A stretch of 64,000 nucleotides of DNA from Clostridia bacterium (GCA_026414765.1 JAOAIJ010000043.1:124001-188000); one strand, 5' to 3'. Shown: positions 53,962-63,627, counted from the stretch's first letter. Program-made: numbers and translations. Notes: generated by a model not told the origin, from the sequence alone.

Positions 53962-54115
53962 GGTCGATGTTTTGCGATAAGTATATTCATTATCTAAGAG
54001 GTAATATTATCAATTTTTACAGAAATCATAAAACGTTCTGTTTTTGAAATTACACCATACTCACATATGGATATTATGTTTAGGCCTGAGTTCACATGAA
54101 GGAGTGATAATTCTT

Positions 54116-54832
54116 ATGAGAAAAGATAGTTTAGAAGAAAATGACACTTGTGGTGAATATAGCAGGGTTTATCTTTATATATGTTCTGTCATTGCGAAAA
54201 TTACATGCTTAACAGCATTTTTTTATTTCAAGATATTCTGTCACGGTAAAATTGTAAATGAAGAAATCATACGAAGAAACATGGAAAAAGGATTTGTCCT
54301 TATAAGCAATCATGTAAGCTATATGGATTGGTTAGTGCTGCGGGGTTATTTTCTTTATTGCCATCAAATAAAAATGATCTTTCTTGCTAAAAACAAGCTA
54401 TTCCACCATCGTATTTGGAAATATACGGTGATTGGATCAAGGGGTGTAAGGATTTCGGATACAGGTACAAAAATCTACTCACACAAAGAATACAAAAGAT
54501 ATCTGGAAGAGAAGTATGTCGGAGTTTTTCCTGAAGGGACCCGTTCTTTTACAGGGGAAATCAACAATACCCATGGTGGAATTATTAAAATTGCAGCGAA
54601 GAAAAATGTTCCAATTATCCCTATTAACCTGGAAGGTTTTTATAATGTGTTACCTAGAGATAAAAAAATTCCGAGGCCATATCCTTGTAGGATTATTGTT
54701 GGTAATGAGTGTCGCTTTGATTATGAAAATGTGAGACGGAAAAGTGAAGCAGAGCTTGGAAAATGTGTAGCTGAGATGCTAACTAGTCTTGAATATACAG
54801 ATATAAGAGAACTAAATACACTTAAAAGCTAG
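54116..54832 (+). CDS. Lysophospholipid acyltransferase (PlsC-like)
   Basis: 238 aa from ATG 54116 behind AAGGAGTG; an upstream ATG at 54044 has no site. An N-terminal membrane segment (YLYICSVIAKITCLTAFFYF) precedes the acyltransferase domain. Motif I is NHVSYMD (HX4D), motif III is FPEGTRS and motif II/IV segments with VIGSRGVRI and IIPINLEG are seen. It esterifies a lysophosphatidic acid or similar acceptor. It opens the cassette of lipid genes read from the promoter at 53879; its acceptor may differ from that of the housekeeping PlsC. Confidence 0.9.
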   Translation: MRKDSLEENDTCGEYSRVYLYICSVIAKITCLTAFFYFKIFCHGKIVNEEIIRRNMEKGFVLISNHVSYMDWLVLRGYFLYCHQIKMIFLAKNKLFHHRIWKYTVIGSRGVRISDTGTKIYSHKEYKRYLEEKYVGVFPEGTRSFTGEINNTHGGIIKIAAKKNVPIIPINLEGFYNVLPRDKKIPRPYPCRIIVGNECRFDYENVRRKSEAELGKCVAEMLTSLEYTDIRELNTLKS

Positions 54833-54936
54833 TTGGTTAAAGTGTAAAGCTAAACAGTAATGAATGATAGTTATACATAATAACGTTTTGCAACTTTTAT
54901 AAACTAAATAATTTATTAGGATTCGGGTGAAAAGGT

Positions 54937-55842
54937 ATGTTGATAAACCAATTCAGGCTTTATGCCGTAATCATTCTGTTAATTTGCATGTTTGTACACT
55001 TATTTCCTACTATAATTTTATCCGCAATAAAGAAAGGAAAGGGTGGAAGGCCTATTTGGGCAACTTATTTATCATGGTTCATTATGCTTCCGATATTGTT
55101 TGGACCGCTGATTGCCGGAAGAAATGCGTTTATCATTCTTTGCTTTGTCGTATCAATTCTTGGAATTATGGAGTTTGCTCGTCATACGGTACTCAGAGAT
55201 GATAAATTATCTAAACTGATAATTTCTTTTTGTTTATGCATACTTTACATAACTGTATTCTTAAACAAAAGTGAACTCCTTTTATGCTTATATTTTCTAT
55301 CGTATGTACTGATAATATTTTACTACCTGCTGCGGCAGGAACCGGAAAAAGGACTGGACAGACTGCTATTGTCATTGCTGCTCTTTACATTTTGCGGGGT
55401 ATTTTTTATTTTTCTTCCGCTTCTATATAATGAAAGGAGCGGTAAGGAATTCCTGTTTATTTATTTCCTGCTCTTAATAAACAATGATGCTTTCGGGTAT
55501 ATTTTTGGAACCATATTCGGAAAACACCGGCTTATTCCAAAGGTATCTCCGAATAAGACAGTGGAAGGTTTTATTGTGGGTATTTGTGCAACTGTGCTAA
55601 TAGGACTTGTCCTTCGTCATTATCTCGTTCCTGGATATCCTATCGGCTATTTTCTGATATTATGCATTATTCTTTCATTGGGAGGCATTACGGGCGATTT
55701 AGTAATGTCGATGTTTAAAAGAAGCCTAAAACTCAAGGATTTCGGCAACTTGATTCCTGGGCATGGGGGTATATTGGACCGGTTAGATTCTCTTTTGTTT
55801 ATAGCTCCGGTTTTTTACTTTTACATAGTTAACTTGCATTAA
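54937..55842 (+). CDS. Phosphatidate cytidylyltransferase-like (CdsA/YnbB-like)
   Basis: 301 aa with eight or so membrane segments. The C-terminal CDS signature SMFKRSLKLKDFGNLIPGHGG then ILDRLDSL contains the conserved K-D, H-G-G and D-R-x-D residues that bind the CTP-Mg complex. It makes CDP-diacylglycerol, or a related CDP-lipid, for the CDP-alcohol transferase two genes downstream. It follows the acyltransferase by 104 bp. A housekeeping cdsA would be expected elsewhere in the genome next to frr/dxr. Confidence 0.88.
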   Translation: MLINQFRLYAVIILLICMFVHLFPTIILSAIKKGKGGRPIWATYLSWFIMLPILFGPLIAGRNAFIILCFVVSILGIMEFARHTVLRDDKLSKLIISFCLCILYITVFLNKSELLLCLYFLSYVLIIFYYLLRQEPEKGLDRLLLSLLLFTFCGVFFIFLPLLYNERSGKEFLFIYFLLLINNDAFGYIFGTIFGKHRLIPKVSPNKTVEGFIVGICATVLIGLVLRHYLVPGYPIGYFLILCIILSLGGITGDLVMSMFKRSLKLKDFGNLIPGHGGILDRLDSLLFIAPVFYFYIVNLH

Positions 55843-55896
55843 AGAATTCATAACAAGTTTATAAAAATAAAGTTAATAAATAAATAGGAGGAAGAT

Positions 55897-56694
55897 ATGA
55901 ATAAGATAGTTTTAGTAGGCAGTAAGATTTTCTACCATACTATAGGGAGACTAAGTACAGGTGTTAACATGACCCTAAAAGAGGGATTAACAGCCGGAAA
56001 GGTTCTGGATTATATCTATGAGAATGAACCTAGGGGCAAAACATTCATAGGGCGCAAAATTGATAAAAATTATCTGAATCATGTTGGGTGGGAAGCAGTA
56101 AGGGTAAGAAAAAGGAATATTGAAATACTGATTAAAGAAGCTATAAAAATGGCAAAAAAGGAAAAGAGAAAAATAAAAATTGTTGATATAGCATGTGGAT
56201 ATGCATCATATCTGTTTTCAGTATTAAAAGAACTTAATGATACGGATATTTCGGTATATTGTTACGATATTGAACCACGCTGGGTAAAAGCAGGAAATGA
56301 TAAAGCGGCTGCATTGAAAATTAAAAACATAAAATTTCAACAAGGGGATATGCTTAATGAAGCATTCGCATCCAAACAATTAAGTGATGCCGATATTGTG
56401 ATTTCATCAGGGTTTTATGACTGGCTTGTTGAGGATGATACTGTTATACATTCTATGAAAATAATTAAAAATGCTGCAGCGCCGGGTGCCAATTTTGTTC
56501 TATCTTATCAGATGGATCATCCTTGTCTGGATTTGGCACAATACGCATTTAGCAGTTTTACCGGGGATCCCTTGAAAATGAAAATGAGAAGTAAATCTGA
56601 AATGGGCAAAATGCTTGAAAAAGCCGGGGTTAATCTGATTAGTGAAAAATCGGATAAGTATGAATACTATAATACGGTTTTAGCGAGGTGCTAA
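55897..56694 (+). CDS. SAM-dependent methyltransferase, YnbC C-terminal-like
   Basis: 265 aa from ATG 55897 behind AGGAGGAAG. A class I Rossmann methyltransferase: motif I IVDIACGYASYLF, the acidic motif II YCYDIEPRW, motif III FQQGDM and ADIVISSGFYDWL. The first 95 residues are an extension also seen in the Methyltransf_20 family, which in E. coli forms the C-terminal part of the YnbC hydrolase fusion; here the hydrolase part is absent. It ends 1 bp before the next gene. It probably methylates the product of the lipid pathway or its head group. Confidence 0.75.
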   Translation: MNKIVLVGSKIFYHTIGRLSTGVNMTLKEGLTAGKVLDYIYENEPRGKTFIGRKIDKNYLNHVGWEAVRVRKRNIEILIKEAIKMAKKEKRKIKIVDIACGYASYLFSVLKELNDTDISVYCYDIEPRWVKAGNDKAAALKIKNIKFQQGDMLNEAFASKQLSDADIVISSGFYDWLVEDDTVIHSMKIIKNAAAPGANFVLSYQMDHPCLDLAQYAFSSFTGDPLKMKMRSKSEMGKMLEKAGVNLISEKSDKYEYYNTVLARC

Positions 56695-56695
56695 T

Positions 56696-57346
56696 ATGGA
56701 TATAGGCTTATATAATGCAAAATACCCGTTCAGAAAGTTCATATCGGGTATCTTGCGTTATACAAAAAATATTTCTCCAAATACTATCTCTGTGAGCATG
56801 CTGCCTGTGGGTGTATTTACCGGTTTATGCTACTATTATGCAGATGAGTACCCTGGTTTGCTGATGCTTGGGGCGATACTGATTTTTGTCAGGATGATTC
56901 TCGGTACACTTGACGGCTTAGTGGCTGTTACCTATAACAAATGTTCCCCTGAGGGAGAAATTGTGAATAGAATCACTCCGGAATTATGTGATGTAATTCT
57001 CATTGTGGCTATAGTTTTAAAGCAAAATGATTCTAGTGGCTTGGGATTCTGGGTGTTGGCAATGGCTTGGATTACGAGTTTTGCAGGACTTGTTGGACTT
57101 ACAGGCAAAAAACCAATTCAAAGTGTCGGCCCGGTAGGACAGACAGATAGAATTACGGTTCTTATGTTTCTCTCGGTATTTGGTTTTATTGCTTATCTAT
57201 TAGGGTATAGCTTGCCCGTTTTAAGATGGTTTATCTGGTGGTGTATTGGCGGCGGTATTATTACCATAACTATCAGATTTTATCGGAACTTATCTGTTTC
57301 AAAAAATGATAAGAATATTTCTAATAGTGCAAAGAAAAATATGTGA
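56696..57346 (+). CDS. CDP-alcohol phosphatidyltransferase, YnbA-like, variant active site
   Basis: 216 aa with about six membrane segments. The CDP-alcohol transferase motif is recognisable but altered: G-T-L-D-G-L-V-A-V then 8 residues, G-E-I-V-N-R-I-T-P, where the canonical form is D-x2-D-G-x2-A-R-x8-G-x3-D-x3-D. Thus the first Asp is Gly, Arg is Val, the third Asp is Asn and the last is Pro; a nearby CD follows. A second conserved segment GPVGQTDR matches the GPxGxxDR I recall in E. coli YnbA, whose own motif is also altered (N for the first D). It should attach an alcohol to a CDP-lipid, or have a changed role. Confidence 0.75.
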   Translation: MDIGLYNAKYPFRKFISGILRYTKNISPNTISVSMLPVGVFTGLCYYYADEYPGLLMLGAILIFVRMILGTLDGLVAVTYNKCSPEGEIVNRITPELCDVILIVAIVLKQNDSSGLGFWVLAMAWITSFAGLVGLTGKKPIQSVGPVGQTDRITVLMFLSVFGFIAYLLGYSLPVLRWFIWWCIGGGIITITIRFYRNLSVSKNDKNISNSAKKNM

Positions 57347-57354
57347 GGTACGGC

Positions 57355-59343
57355 ATGAAAGATTTTAGTCCGGAAATGAATCATTTTGATCGCCAGTTTA
57401 AACTAAAGAAAAATACAAAATTTTTAAATCATGCAGCGACAAATCCCATTACGAAGGAAGCTTCCATAATAATGCGGAAGATAGCCCGCCAGGCAATGGA
57501 CCCGATGGATGAGCATCTTGTTGATTGGTTGGGTATGATTGAACAGGCAAGAAGACAGACTGCAAATCTTTTAAAGGCCAGTGCAGATGAAATAGCTTTT
57601 GTTCAGAGTACTTCAGCCGGTTTATCGCTAATTGCCAATATGATTCCCTTTAAAAATGGGGATGTGATTCTATATGATAAAGATGATTTTCCATCCAACC
57701 GATTTATTTGGGATTGCATGTGCTACCGTAATGAGATTTCAATACAGGCTGTCGCATTTTCATACACTACAGGAGAAGATTTATTGGAAACATTGTCACA
57801 GTACGACATATCGAGAGTGAGAGTAATAAGCCTCAGTGCGGTTTCCTACTATACAGGCTATCGTCATAATCTAAAAGCTATAGGAAAATTTTGTCGTGAA
57901 AACGGCATATATTTGTGTGTGGATGCTATTCAGGCTGTTGGGGCTTTAGATATTGATCTGAGTGACTTGTGTGATATTTCATTTCTTGCATGTGGGGGGC
58001 AAAAGTGGCTTCATAGTCCTATGGGTAGCGGATTTATCTTTATAAGGAAAAATCTGATGGAAGAAGTTAAGATGCCTATGCTGGGCTGGACCAGTGTCGA
58101 TAAGGCAGGCTTCTTTCATGCAGAGCATATGAAATGGCTTGAAGGTGCATCAAGGTTTGAAGCGGGTTTTCCAGATGTAAATGTAATAGCCGCGCTTGGA
58201 AGAAACATCGAACTGTATAATTCTTTTGACATTAAAAACATAGAAGCTGAAGTAAAGAAACGTGTGAATATGATTCATAAAGCGGCTGAAGGCTGGCCTG
58301 TAAAAATTCTTAACACGGATTATCAAAGAAATCCGTCGGGGATAGTTTCTTTTGAGCTAGATTCGAAGGCTTTATCGGAAGAAATTGATAATGCCTTGGA
58401 AAAAAGAAATATTGCTGTTACAAGACGGAATAATTACTTTCGGATTGCACCACACTTTCATACAAGGGAAGAGCATATTCTGGAGACAATTGATATTTTT
58501 TCAAAATATCTTACAAAAACGAGAACAAGTAGCAAAATAGAGCAAGTGCATGAAACAGCTTCTCTCCCAAAAACAAAGACAGCGGCAGTAGTCGGTGCTT
58601 CTGGTGGGTTGGGAGAAGCAGTTGCAGAAGACCTGGCATCGAGGGGTTATGATCTGTATCTAACGGCTAGGGATGAAAAAGCATTGGATGACCTGGCTTT
58701 AAGGCTAAAAAAAACCTATCATATCCAGGTTTCAAAACTTAAAGTAAACTTGTCAGACCAGAACGAGGTGGATTATTTATCCAAAACCCTTGCAGGTGCC
58801 TCTTTAGATTTCTTTGCATATACTGCCGCTGCATCATCTGCAATAAAAGTCATAGAACAAAGTAATCTGGATGAAAAGCAAATTTTTGATGTAAACTATT
58901 TTACACCTGTTCAACTTTGTAAGAGCATTATGCCCGGGATGATCAAACGCAACAGCGGACATCTTTTATTTATTGTCACTGCAGGTGCCCGTAATTCTAC
59001 TCCGTTGTTCTCAACTTATGCTGCTTCAAAGGGGGCATTATGGTCGTGGGCGGAGAGCCTGGCCAGAGAGTTGAAAGGGTTATCAGTTACATGCACAATA
59101 GGAATACCGCCGCATATGAGTTCCGCTACTCAACAAAAATTAGCGAGAAATGCGCTAAGATATAATAGGATTAAAAATACAGAAGATATGGCGTACCCGT
59201 CTGTAGTAGCAAAGGATTTGATTAATGCGTCTATAGAAGGACAACCGGTATATGCATCCCGGATCACTAGAATACGACATGCATTTAATGCTCTATTTCC
59301 GGGGTATATGCAAAAGATGGTTACTGCGAAGTATGAACCATGA
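57355..59343 (+). CDS. Class V aminotransferase - short-chain dehydrogenase fusion
   Basis: 662 aa from ATG 57355 behind GTGAGG. Residues about 10-385 are a PLP class V aminotransferase/cysteine-desulfurase-like domain: FLNHAATNPIT, the VDAIQAVGALD strand with the Asp, and the Schiff-base Lys in GGQKWLHSPMGSGF. After a short linker, residues about 405-660 are an SDR: NAD(P) loop VVGASGGLGEAV, and the catalytic Tyr-x3-Lys in STYAASKGAL, but a Thr-Ala-Gly (VTAGA) where the catalytic Ser normally sits. The fusion could act on an amino-bearing head group or keto intermediate. It is the last gene of the lipid cassette. Confidence 0.85.
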   Translation: MKDFSPEMNHFDRQFKLKKNTKFLNHAATNPITKEASIIMRKIARQAMDPMDEHLVDWLGMIEQARRQTANLLKASADEIAFVQSTSAGLSLIANMIPFKNGDVILYDKDDFPSNRFIWDCMCYRNEISIQAVAFSYTTGEDLLETLSQYDISRVRVISLSAVSYYTGYRHNLKAIGKFCRENGIYLCVDAIQAVGALDIDLSDLCDISFLACGGQKWLHSPMGSGFIFIRKNLMEEVKMPMLGWTSVDKAGFFHAEHMKWLEGASRFEAGFPDVNVIAALGRNIELYNSFDIKNIEAEVKKRVNMIHKAAEGWPVKILNTDYQRNPSGIVSFELDSKALSEEIDNALEKRNIAVTRRNNYFRIAPHFHTREEHILETIDIFSKYLTKTRTSSKIEQVHETASLPKTKTAAVVGASGGLGEAVAEDLASRGYDLYLTARDEKALDDLALRLKKTYHIQVSKLKVNLSDQNEVDYLSKTLAGASLDFFAYTAAASSAIKVIEQSNLDEKQIFDVNYFTPVQLCKSIMPGMIKRNSGHLLFIVTAGARNSTPLFSTYAASKGALWSWAESLARELKGLSVTCTIGIPPHMSSATQQKLARNALRYNRIKNTEDMAYPSVVAKDLINASIEGQPVYASRITRIRHAFNALFPGYMQKMVTAKYEP

Positions 59344-59394
59344 AAATCAAGGTATTCAGCCTAATTTAAAATAGTCTATTCATATTTATATTGG

Positions 59395-59444
59395 AAAAAG
59401 CTGTTGCAGAATTGACTTGATCAGTTTTGCAACAGCTTTTATAT
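59395..59444. terminator. Bidirectional terminator (lipid cassette / glnN)
   Basis: AAAAAGCTGTTGCA and TGCAACAGCTTTTAT form a 13-bp stem between convergent genes, serving both. Confidence 0.88.
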
Positions 59445-59457
59445 TACCAGAACCGTA

Positions 59458-61551
59458 TTATACGTTGAATATCATATCGCCATAAGTAGGTAATGGCCAT
59501 ATGTCAGCATCTACTAATGTTTCAAGCTTATCGGCGACTACTCTTAAGCTGCCCATCTTCTCAAATACATCAAATCTGTAGAAATGAGCCTGTTCATATG
59601 TTTCTCCATGCATGCCCTGTGCTTTTTCAACAGAAGATTCAAGAGCTGCAACTTCTTTCTTTAATGAAGAAGCCAAAGAGGATACTTCTGTAAGAAGCTC
59701 AGCTTGAGCGCTTATATCTACAGCTAAACCTGTAGATTTGATAGAATTTACAGAATCCGCAAGTTTAGTAGTAAAGTTTATAACTGCAGGCAATATCTGG
59801 CGTTTTGCGATCTCTATCATTGATAAAGCCTCTATATTGATTGTCTTTATATAGTGCTCTAGTGAGATTTCATAGCGTGATTGCATTTCTACTCTACTGA
59901 GTACACCATGCTTTTCCATAACAGCAAGGTTCTTTTCAGCTATTAAAGCTTTTATGGATTCCACAGTAGTGCTTATATTTGGTAAGCCTCTCTTTTCTGC
60001 CTCTGCAACCCACTCATCAGAATAACCGTTACCATTGAATATTACTTTCTTATGATTCTTAACGATGTCCTGAAGTATAGATTGTATTTCAGCATCAAAG
60101 TTACTTGCCTTCTCCAGTCTGTTTGATATCTGGTCAAGTATTTCGGCTACTATTGTATTAAGAGTGAAGTTGGCTGCAGCAATTGACTGCGAAGAGCCAA
60201 CCATTCTGAACTCGAATTTGTTTCCTGTAAATGCAAATGGTGATGTTCTGTTTCTGTCGGTTGTGTCTTTTGGAAGTGCAGGCAAAGTACTTACACCAAT
60301 CTTCAGGAAACCACCCTGTTTACTGCTTGTCGCTCCACCGTTTTCTATCTGGTCAAGTATGTCGGTAAGCTGATCACCAAGGAAGATGGAAATAATAGCA
60401 GGTGGTGCTTCATTAGCTCCAAGTCTGTGGTCATTTCCGGGGCTGGCAGCAGCTACCCTTAAGAGGTCAGCATATTCATCAACAGCTTTGATTGTTGCAC
60501 AGAGGAATACCAGGAACTGAGCATTATCATGTGGTGTATGACCCGGATCAAGAAGATTCTGACCATCATTTGTACCCAATGACCAGTTATTATGTTTTCC
60601 TGATCCATTAACGCCAGCAAATGGCTTTTCATGCAGTAAGCAGACAAGATTGTGTCTTATTGCAATTTTCTGCATTAATTCCATAGTAAGCTGGTTGTGA
60701 TCTGTAGCAATATTTGTTGTAGTGAATATTGGAGCCAGTTCATGCTGTGCAGGAGCAACCTCGTTATGTTTTGTTTTTGCGGATATTCCTAGTTTCCAGA
60801 GTTCTGTATCCAACTCTTTCATGAATGCAGAAATTCTTTCTTTCAGTGTACCGAAGTAGTGATCTTCAAGCTCCTGGCCTTTTGGAGGTTTAGCACCGAA
60901 AAGGGTTCTTCCTGTATATATAATATCCTTACGCTGATCGTACTTTTCCTTATCTATAAGAAAGTATTCCTGCTCAGGTCCAACAGTTGTAACAACTCTT
61001 GTAGCAGTAGTATTTCCAAAAAGTTTCAATACACGAAGAGCTGATTTGTTTATAGCTTCCATTGATCTTAAAAGAGGAGTTTTCTTATCAAGAGCTTCTC
61101 CTGTATATGAACAGAAAGCTGTAGGTATACAGAGTGTATCATCTTTTATGAATGCAGGTGAAGTGCAATCCCAGGCTGTGTAACCTCTTGCTTCGAAAGT
61201 GGCTCTAAGACCACCTGAGGGGAAGGATGACGCATCAGGTTCACCTTTAATCAATTCTTTGCCGGAAAACTCAAGAATTACTTTTCCATCGGAAGTTGGG
61301 TTGATGAAAGAATCATGTTTTTCAGCTGTAATACCTGTCATTGGTTGGAACCAGTGTGTAAAATGTGTAGCTCCTTTTTCTATTGCCCAGTCTTTCATAG
61401 CATTGGCAACTACTTCTGCAACTGCCGGATCGAGTGCCAGACCTTCATCGATTGTCTTTTTCAAAGCTTTATATGTTGCCTTAGGAAGACGTTCCCTCAT
61501 AACTGAATCGTTAAAAACACTTGAACCGAAAATTTCACTTAATGTACTCAT
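59458..61551 (-). CDS. glnN: Glutamine synthetase, type III
   Basis: 697 aa from ATG 61551 behind AAAGGGG; an ATG at 61578 would give an extra tail that overlaps the site. It is the large GSIII form found in Clostridia, Bacteroides and cyanobacteria. [30 protein letters not shown] and [18 protein letters not shown] supply the glutamate, metal and ATP binding residues. It assimilates ammonium with ATP. The long leader upstream holds a candidate attenuator. Confidence 0.96.
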   Translation of the reverse strand: MSTLSEIFGSSVFNDSVMRERLPKATYKALKKTIDEGLALDPAVAEVVANAMKDWAIEKGATHFTHWFQPMTGITAEKHDSFINPTSDGKVILEFSGKELIKGEPDASSFPSGGLRATFEARGYTAWDCTSPAFIKDDTLCIPTAFCSYTGEALDKKTPLLRSMEAINKSALRVLKLFGNTTATRVVTTVGPEQEYFLIDKEKYDQRKDIIYTGRTLFGAKPPKGQELEDHYFGTLKERISAFMKELDTELWKLGISAKTKHNEVAPAQHELAPIFTTTNIATDHNQLTMELMQKIAIRHNLVCLLHEKPFAGVNGSGKHNNWSLGTNDGQNLLDPGHTPHDNAQFLVFLCATIKAVDEYADLLRVAAASPGNDHRLGANEAPPAIISIFLGDQLTDILDQIENGGATSSKQGGFLKIGVSTLPALPKDTTDRNRTSPFAFTGNKFEFRMVGSSQSIAAANFTLNTIVAEILDQISNRLEKASNFDAEIQSILQDIVKNHKKVIFNGNGYSDEWVAEAEKRGLPNISTTVESIKALIAEKNLAVMEKHGVLSRVEMQSRYEISLEHYIKTINIEALSMIEIAKRQILPAVINFTTKLADSVNSIKSTGLAVDISAQAELLTEVSSLASSLKKEVAALESSVEKAQGMHGETYEQAHFYRFDVFEKMGSLRVVADKLETLVDADIWPLPTYGDMIFNV

Positions 61552-61597
61552 TTTTTTACCCCTTTCTGTAATAAACATATTATTTTAAATAAAAACA

Positions 61598-61636
61598 AAA
61601 ATAAAAAAGGCGCATCAAAAAAAATTTGAAACGCCC
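61598..61636 (-). terminator. Candidate attenuator in the glnN leader
   Basis: On the minus strand GGCGTTTCAA (61635-61626) pairs with TTGATGCGCC (61618-61609) and is followed by TTTTTT. A second GGCGTTT copy at 61669-61663 could pair with the same GCGCC and act as an alternative helix. The leader transcript starts further up near a TATAAT at about 61741. The rest of 61552-61890 is AT-rich with no gene. Confidence 0.5.
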
Positions 61637-61890
61637 TTGTTCGTTTAAATTTATTGTTTTTAAAACGCCATTGTTTAAAAAGTTTATTATTCTGTTAACT
61701 AAAAGAATTATTATGAAAACACATAACGGTTTTTATATATATTATAGTAACGTGTTTTTAAAAAAAATGCAAGTTTAAAATTTTAAAATTTCATATTTTT
61801 TTCCTGCCAAATTTTAAAACCTGTACTTTAACATTGGGAAATAGTAAAATAGAAGGTATAGATACCTTGCTTTATAGAAAGGCGGAAAAC

Positions 61891-63099
61891 TTGAACAACA
61901 TTAATTTTGTTACCGTTATTATAGTGCTGATACTGATTATACCAGTACTTTCAGGTGCATTTGAATATTTCTCGAGAGACAGGATTCATCGTTTGGTGTT
62001 TTCATTGTTTGACAATCTAGAGTTTCTTCTGGGTGTGTTATTGTCTATTTTTCTTGTAAGGAAAATTTTTATAGAGCATTCTGCAGGCTTTTATGCAAAG
62101 TTATACAGAATGATTCCTGAGAGTATAAAAAGCACTTTTGCAGGTCAGGATGTTATGACTTATATTGTGCTTGTTCCTTTAGTATTGCTCTTGATTATGG
62201 TAATTCTAAGGTTGATAAGCCTGCCACTATATAGGATTTTTTTAGTACCGCTGGCTGACAGGACGTATAGCCTTCTGGAGTCAACAAGTGACATGACAAG
62301 AAGGATAATAAGTGCGATATCAAAAATACCAAAGGCTTTTTTTGGAGTCCTTATATTCGGATTGCTGCTAAATTTCTATACCTATTACTTCTATACACCT
62401 AAGATCACTGATTGGATGAATGAGTCGCAGGCATATCAATTCCTATATAAAAACGCATTATATCCTGTGCTTAATTCAAATCTTGCAAAGCAAATTCCTG
62501 TAATAGTTAATGATTCGTTCAGAAAGACGTTTGACAAGGTTATACCGGTGCCTGACAGTACAAAATCCGATGCAGCAAAAAAGTTTGCCAAGGAGCTTGA
62601 AAAGAGAAATATTAAGGTAATTGAGTATTTTAACGGAGTAACACTTGATGAAGCAATCAAATCCAATAATGAAATAGATAGCATGGCAAAAAAAATAGTT
62701 GGAGATGAAAAGGACAGCTATAAAAAAGGATACTTAATATATAGATGGATAAGTAAAAACATTAAATACGATTATGAAAAAGCTGAAGCAGTAAGCAAAG
62801 ATCCCAGAGGGGTTCAGTCGGGGGCAATCAATGCATATGAAACACGGAAAGGTATATGTTTTGATTACTCAAGTTTATATGTGGCTATGTGCCGTGCAGT
62901 GGGTCTGAAGGTGAGATTGGTAACAGGACTGGGGTACAGCGGAGTGATGTGGGGAGATCATGCATGGAACCAGGTTTATTCCAGTTCGGAAAAAAGATGG
63001 ATTGATGTAGATTGTACTTTTGGTGTCAGTGGAAAATATTTCGATAAAAAGGATTTTAATGTAGATCATAAAGATGCTGATATACAAGGGGATTGGTAG
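61891..63099 (+). CDS. Membrane protein with transglutaminase-like domain
   Basis: 402 aa from TTG 61891 behind AAAGGCGG; a TTG at 61834 lacks a site. Four hydrophobic segments (residues about 5-24, 43-60, 95-120, 150-170) are followed by an extracytoplasmic part with a transglutaminase/protease-like core: the Cys in KGICFDYSSLYVAMC, the His in MWGDHAWNQVY and the Asp in RWIDVDCTFG. Such proteins may cross-link or cut peptides on the surface. No partner is adjacent. Confidence 0.82.
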   Translation: MNNINFVTVIIVLILIIPVLSGAFEYFSRDRIHRLVFSLFDNLEFLLGVLLSIFLVRKIFIEHSAGFYAKLYRMIPESIKSTFAGQDVMTYIVLVPLVLLLIMVILRLISLPLYRIFLVPLADRTYSLLESTSDMTRRIISAISKIPKAFFGVLIFGLLLNFYTYYFYTPKITDWMNESQAYQFLYKNALYPVLNSNLAKQIPVIVNDSFRKTFDKVIPVPDSTKSDAAKKFAKELEKRNIKVIEYFNGVTLDEAIKSNNEIDSMAKKIVGDEKDSYKKGYLIYRWISKNIKYDYEKAEAVSKDPRGVQSGAINAYETRKGICFDYSSLYVAMCRAVGLKVRLVTGLGYSGVMWGDHAWNQVYSSSEKRWIDVDCTFGVSGKYFDKKDFNVDHKDADIQGDW

Positions 63100-63110
63100 T
63101 AATCCCCTTG

Positions 63111-63431
63111 TTATACATATGCTTCGTTTCTTCTTTTATCTGAAAAGTATTCGACATCTTCCGATGTACTACTGGTGTATTTATGATCATGCATGTTATT
63201 CACTTCCAGCAAACCTTCGATTCTGTGTATATGACCGTTTTCTGTTTTTATGGGCAAGCCGGTGATTCCTGTATAGTAATGCGTATGGTTATTATAAGAT
63301 GTAATGCCATAATAATAATGAAAGTGGAATGATGAAAACCCTATAAGATTCTCTGTACAACCCACCATTCTATGAGTATGATTGTCTGAATTTTCGCACT
63401 CAAGCTTATATTTGTGAATATGCGGATACAT
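63111..63431 (-). CDS. His-rich YmaF family protein
   Basis: 106 aa from ATG 63431 behind GGGAGG; an ATG at 63467 overlaps that site. It contains repeated His-x-His elements (HIHKY, HTHRM, FHFHYYYG, HTHYYTG, HIHRI, MHDHKY), which fit the YmaF family. A metal-binding role is likely, and the family has been tied to spores. It is convergent with the transglutaminase-like gene. Confidence 0.75.
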   Translation of the reverse strand: MYPHIHKYKLECENSDNHTHRMVGCTENLIGFSSFHFHYYYGITSYNNHTHYYTGITGLPIKTENGHIHRIEGLLEVNNMHDHKYTSSTSEDVEYFSDKRRNEAYV

Positions 63432-63627
63432 GATTGCCTCCCGGATAAGATGGCAATAGACAGCCATTAAAGCTTGTATATTGCCAGGTTTATATTTAAT
63501 TTGCGCAGATGCAATTTTTTTATTAGATTATTTTCTTGATAAAATGGAATAAAATTGTTTGTTTCTAATAAATTCAAAGTGGTAAATAAGATGTGAGTTT
63601 ATTTGATTGACTTAACGGGGTGAAGGT

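Noticed and set aside
54044-54115. Longer N-terminus for the PlsC-like protein
   Set aside because: The upstream ATG has no ribosome site, whereas ATG 54116 follows AAGGAGTG.
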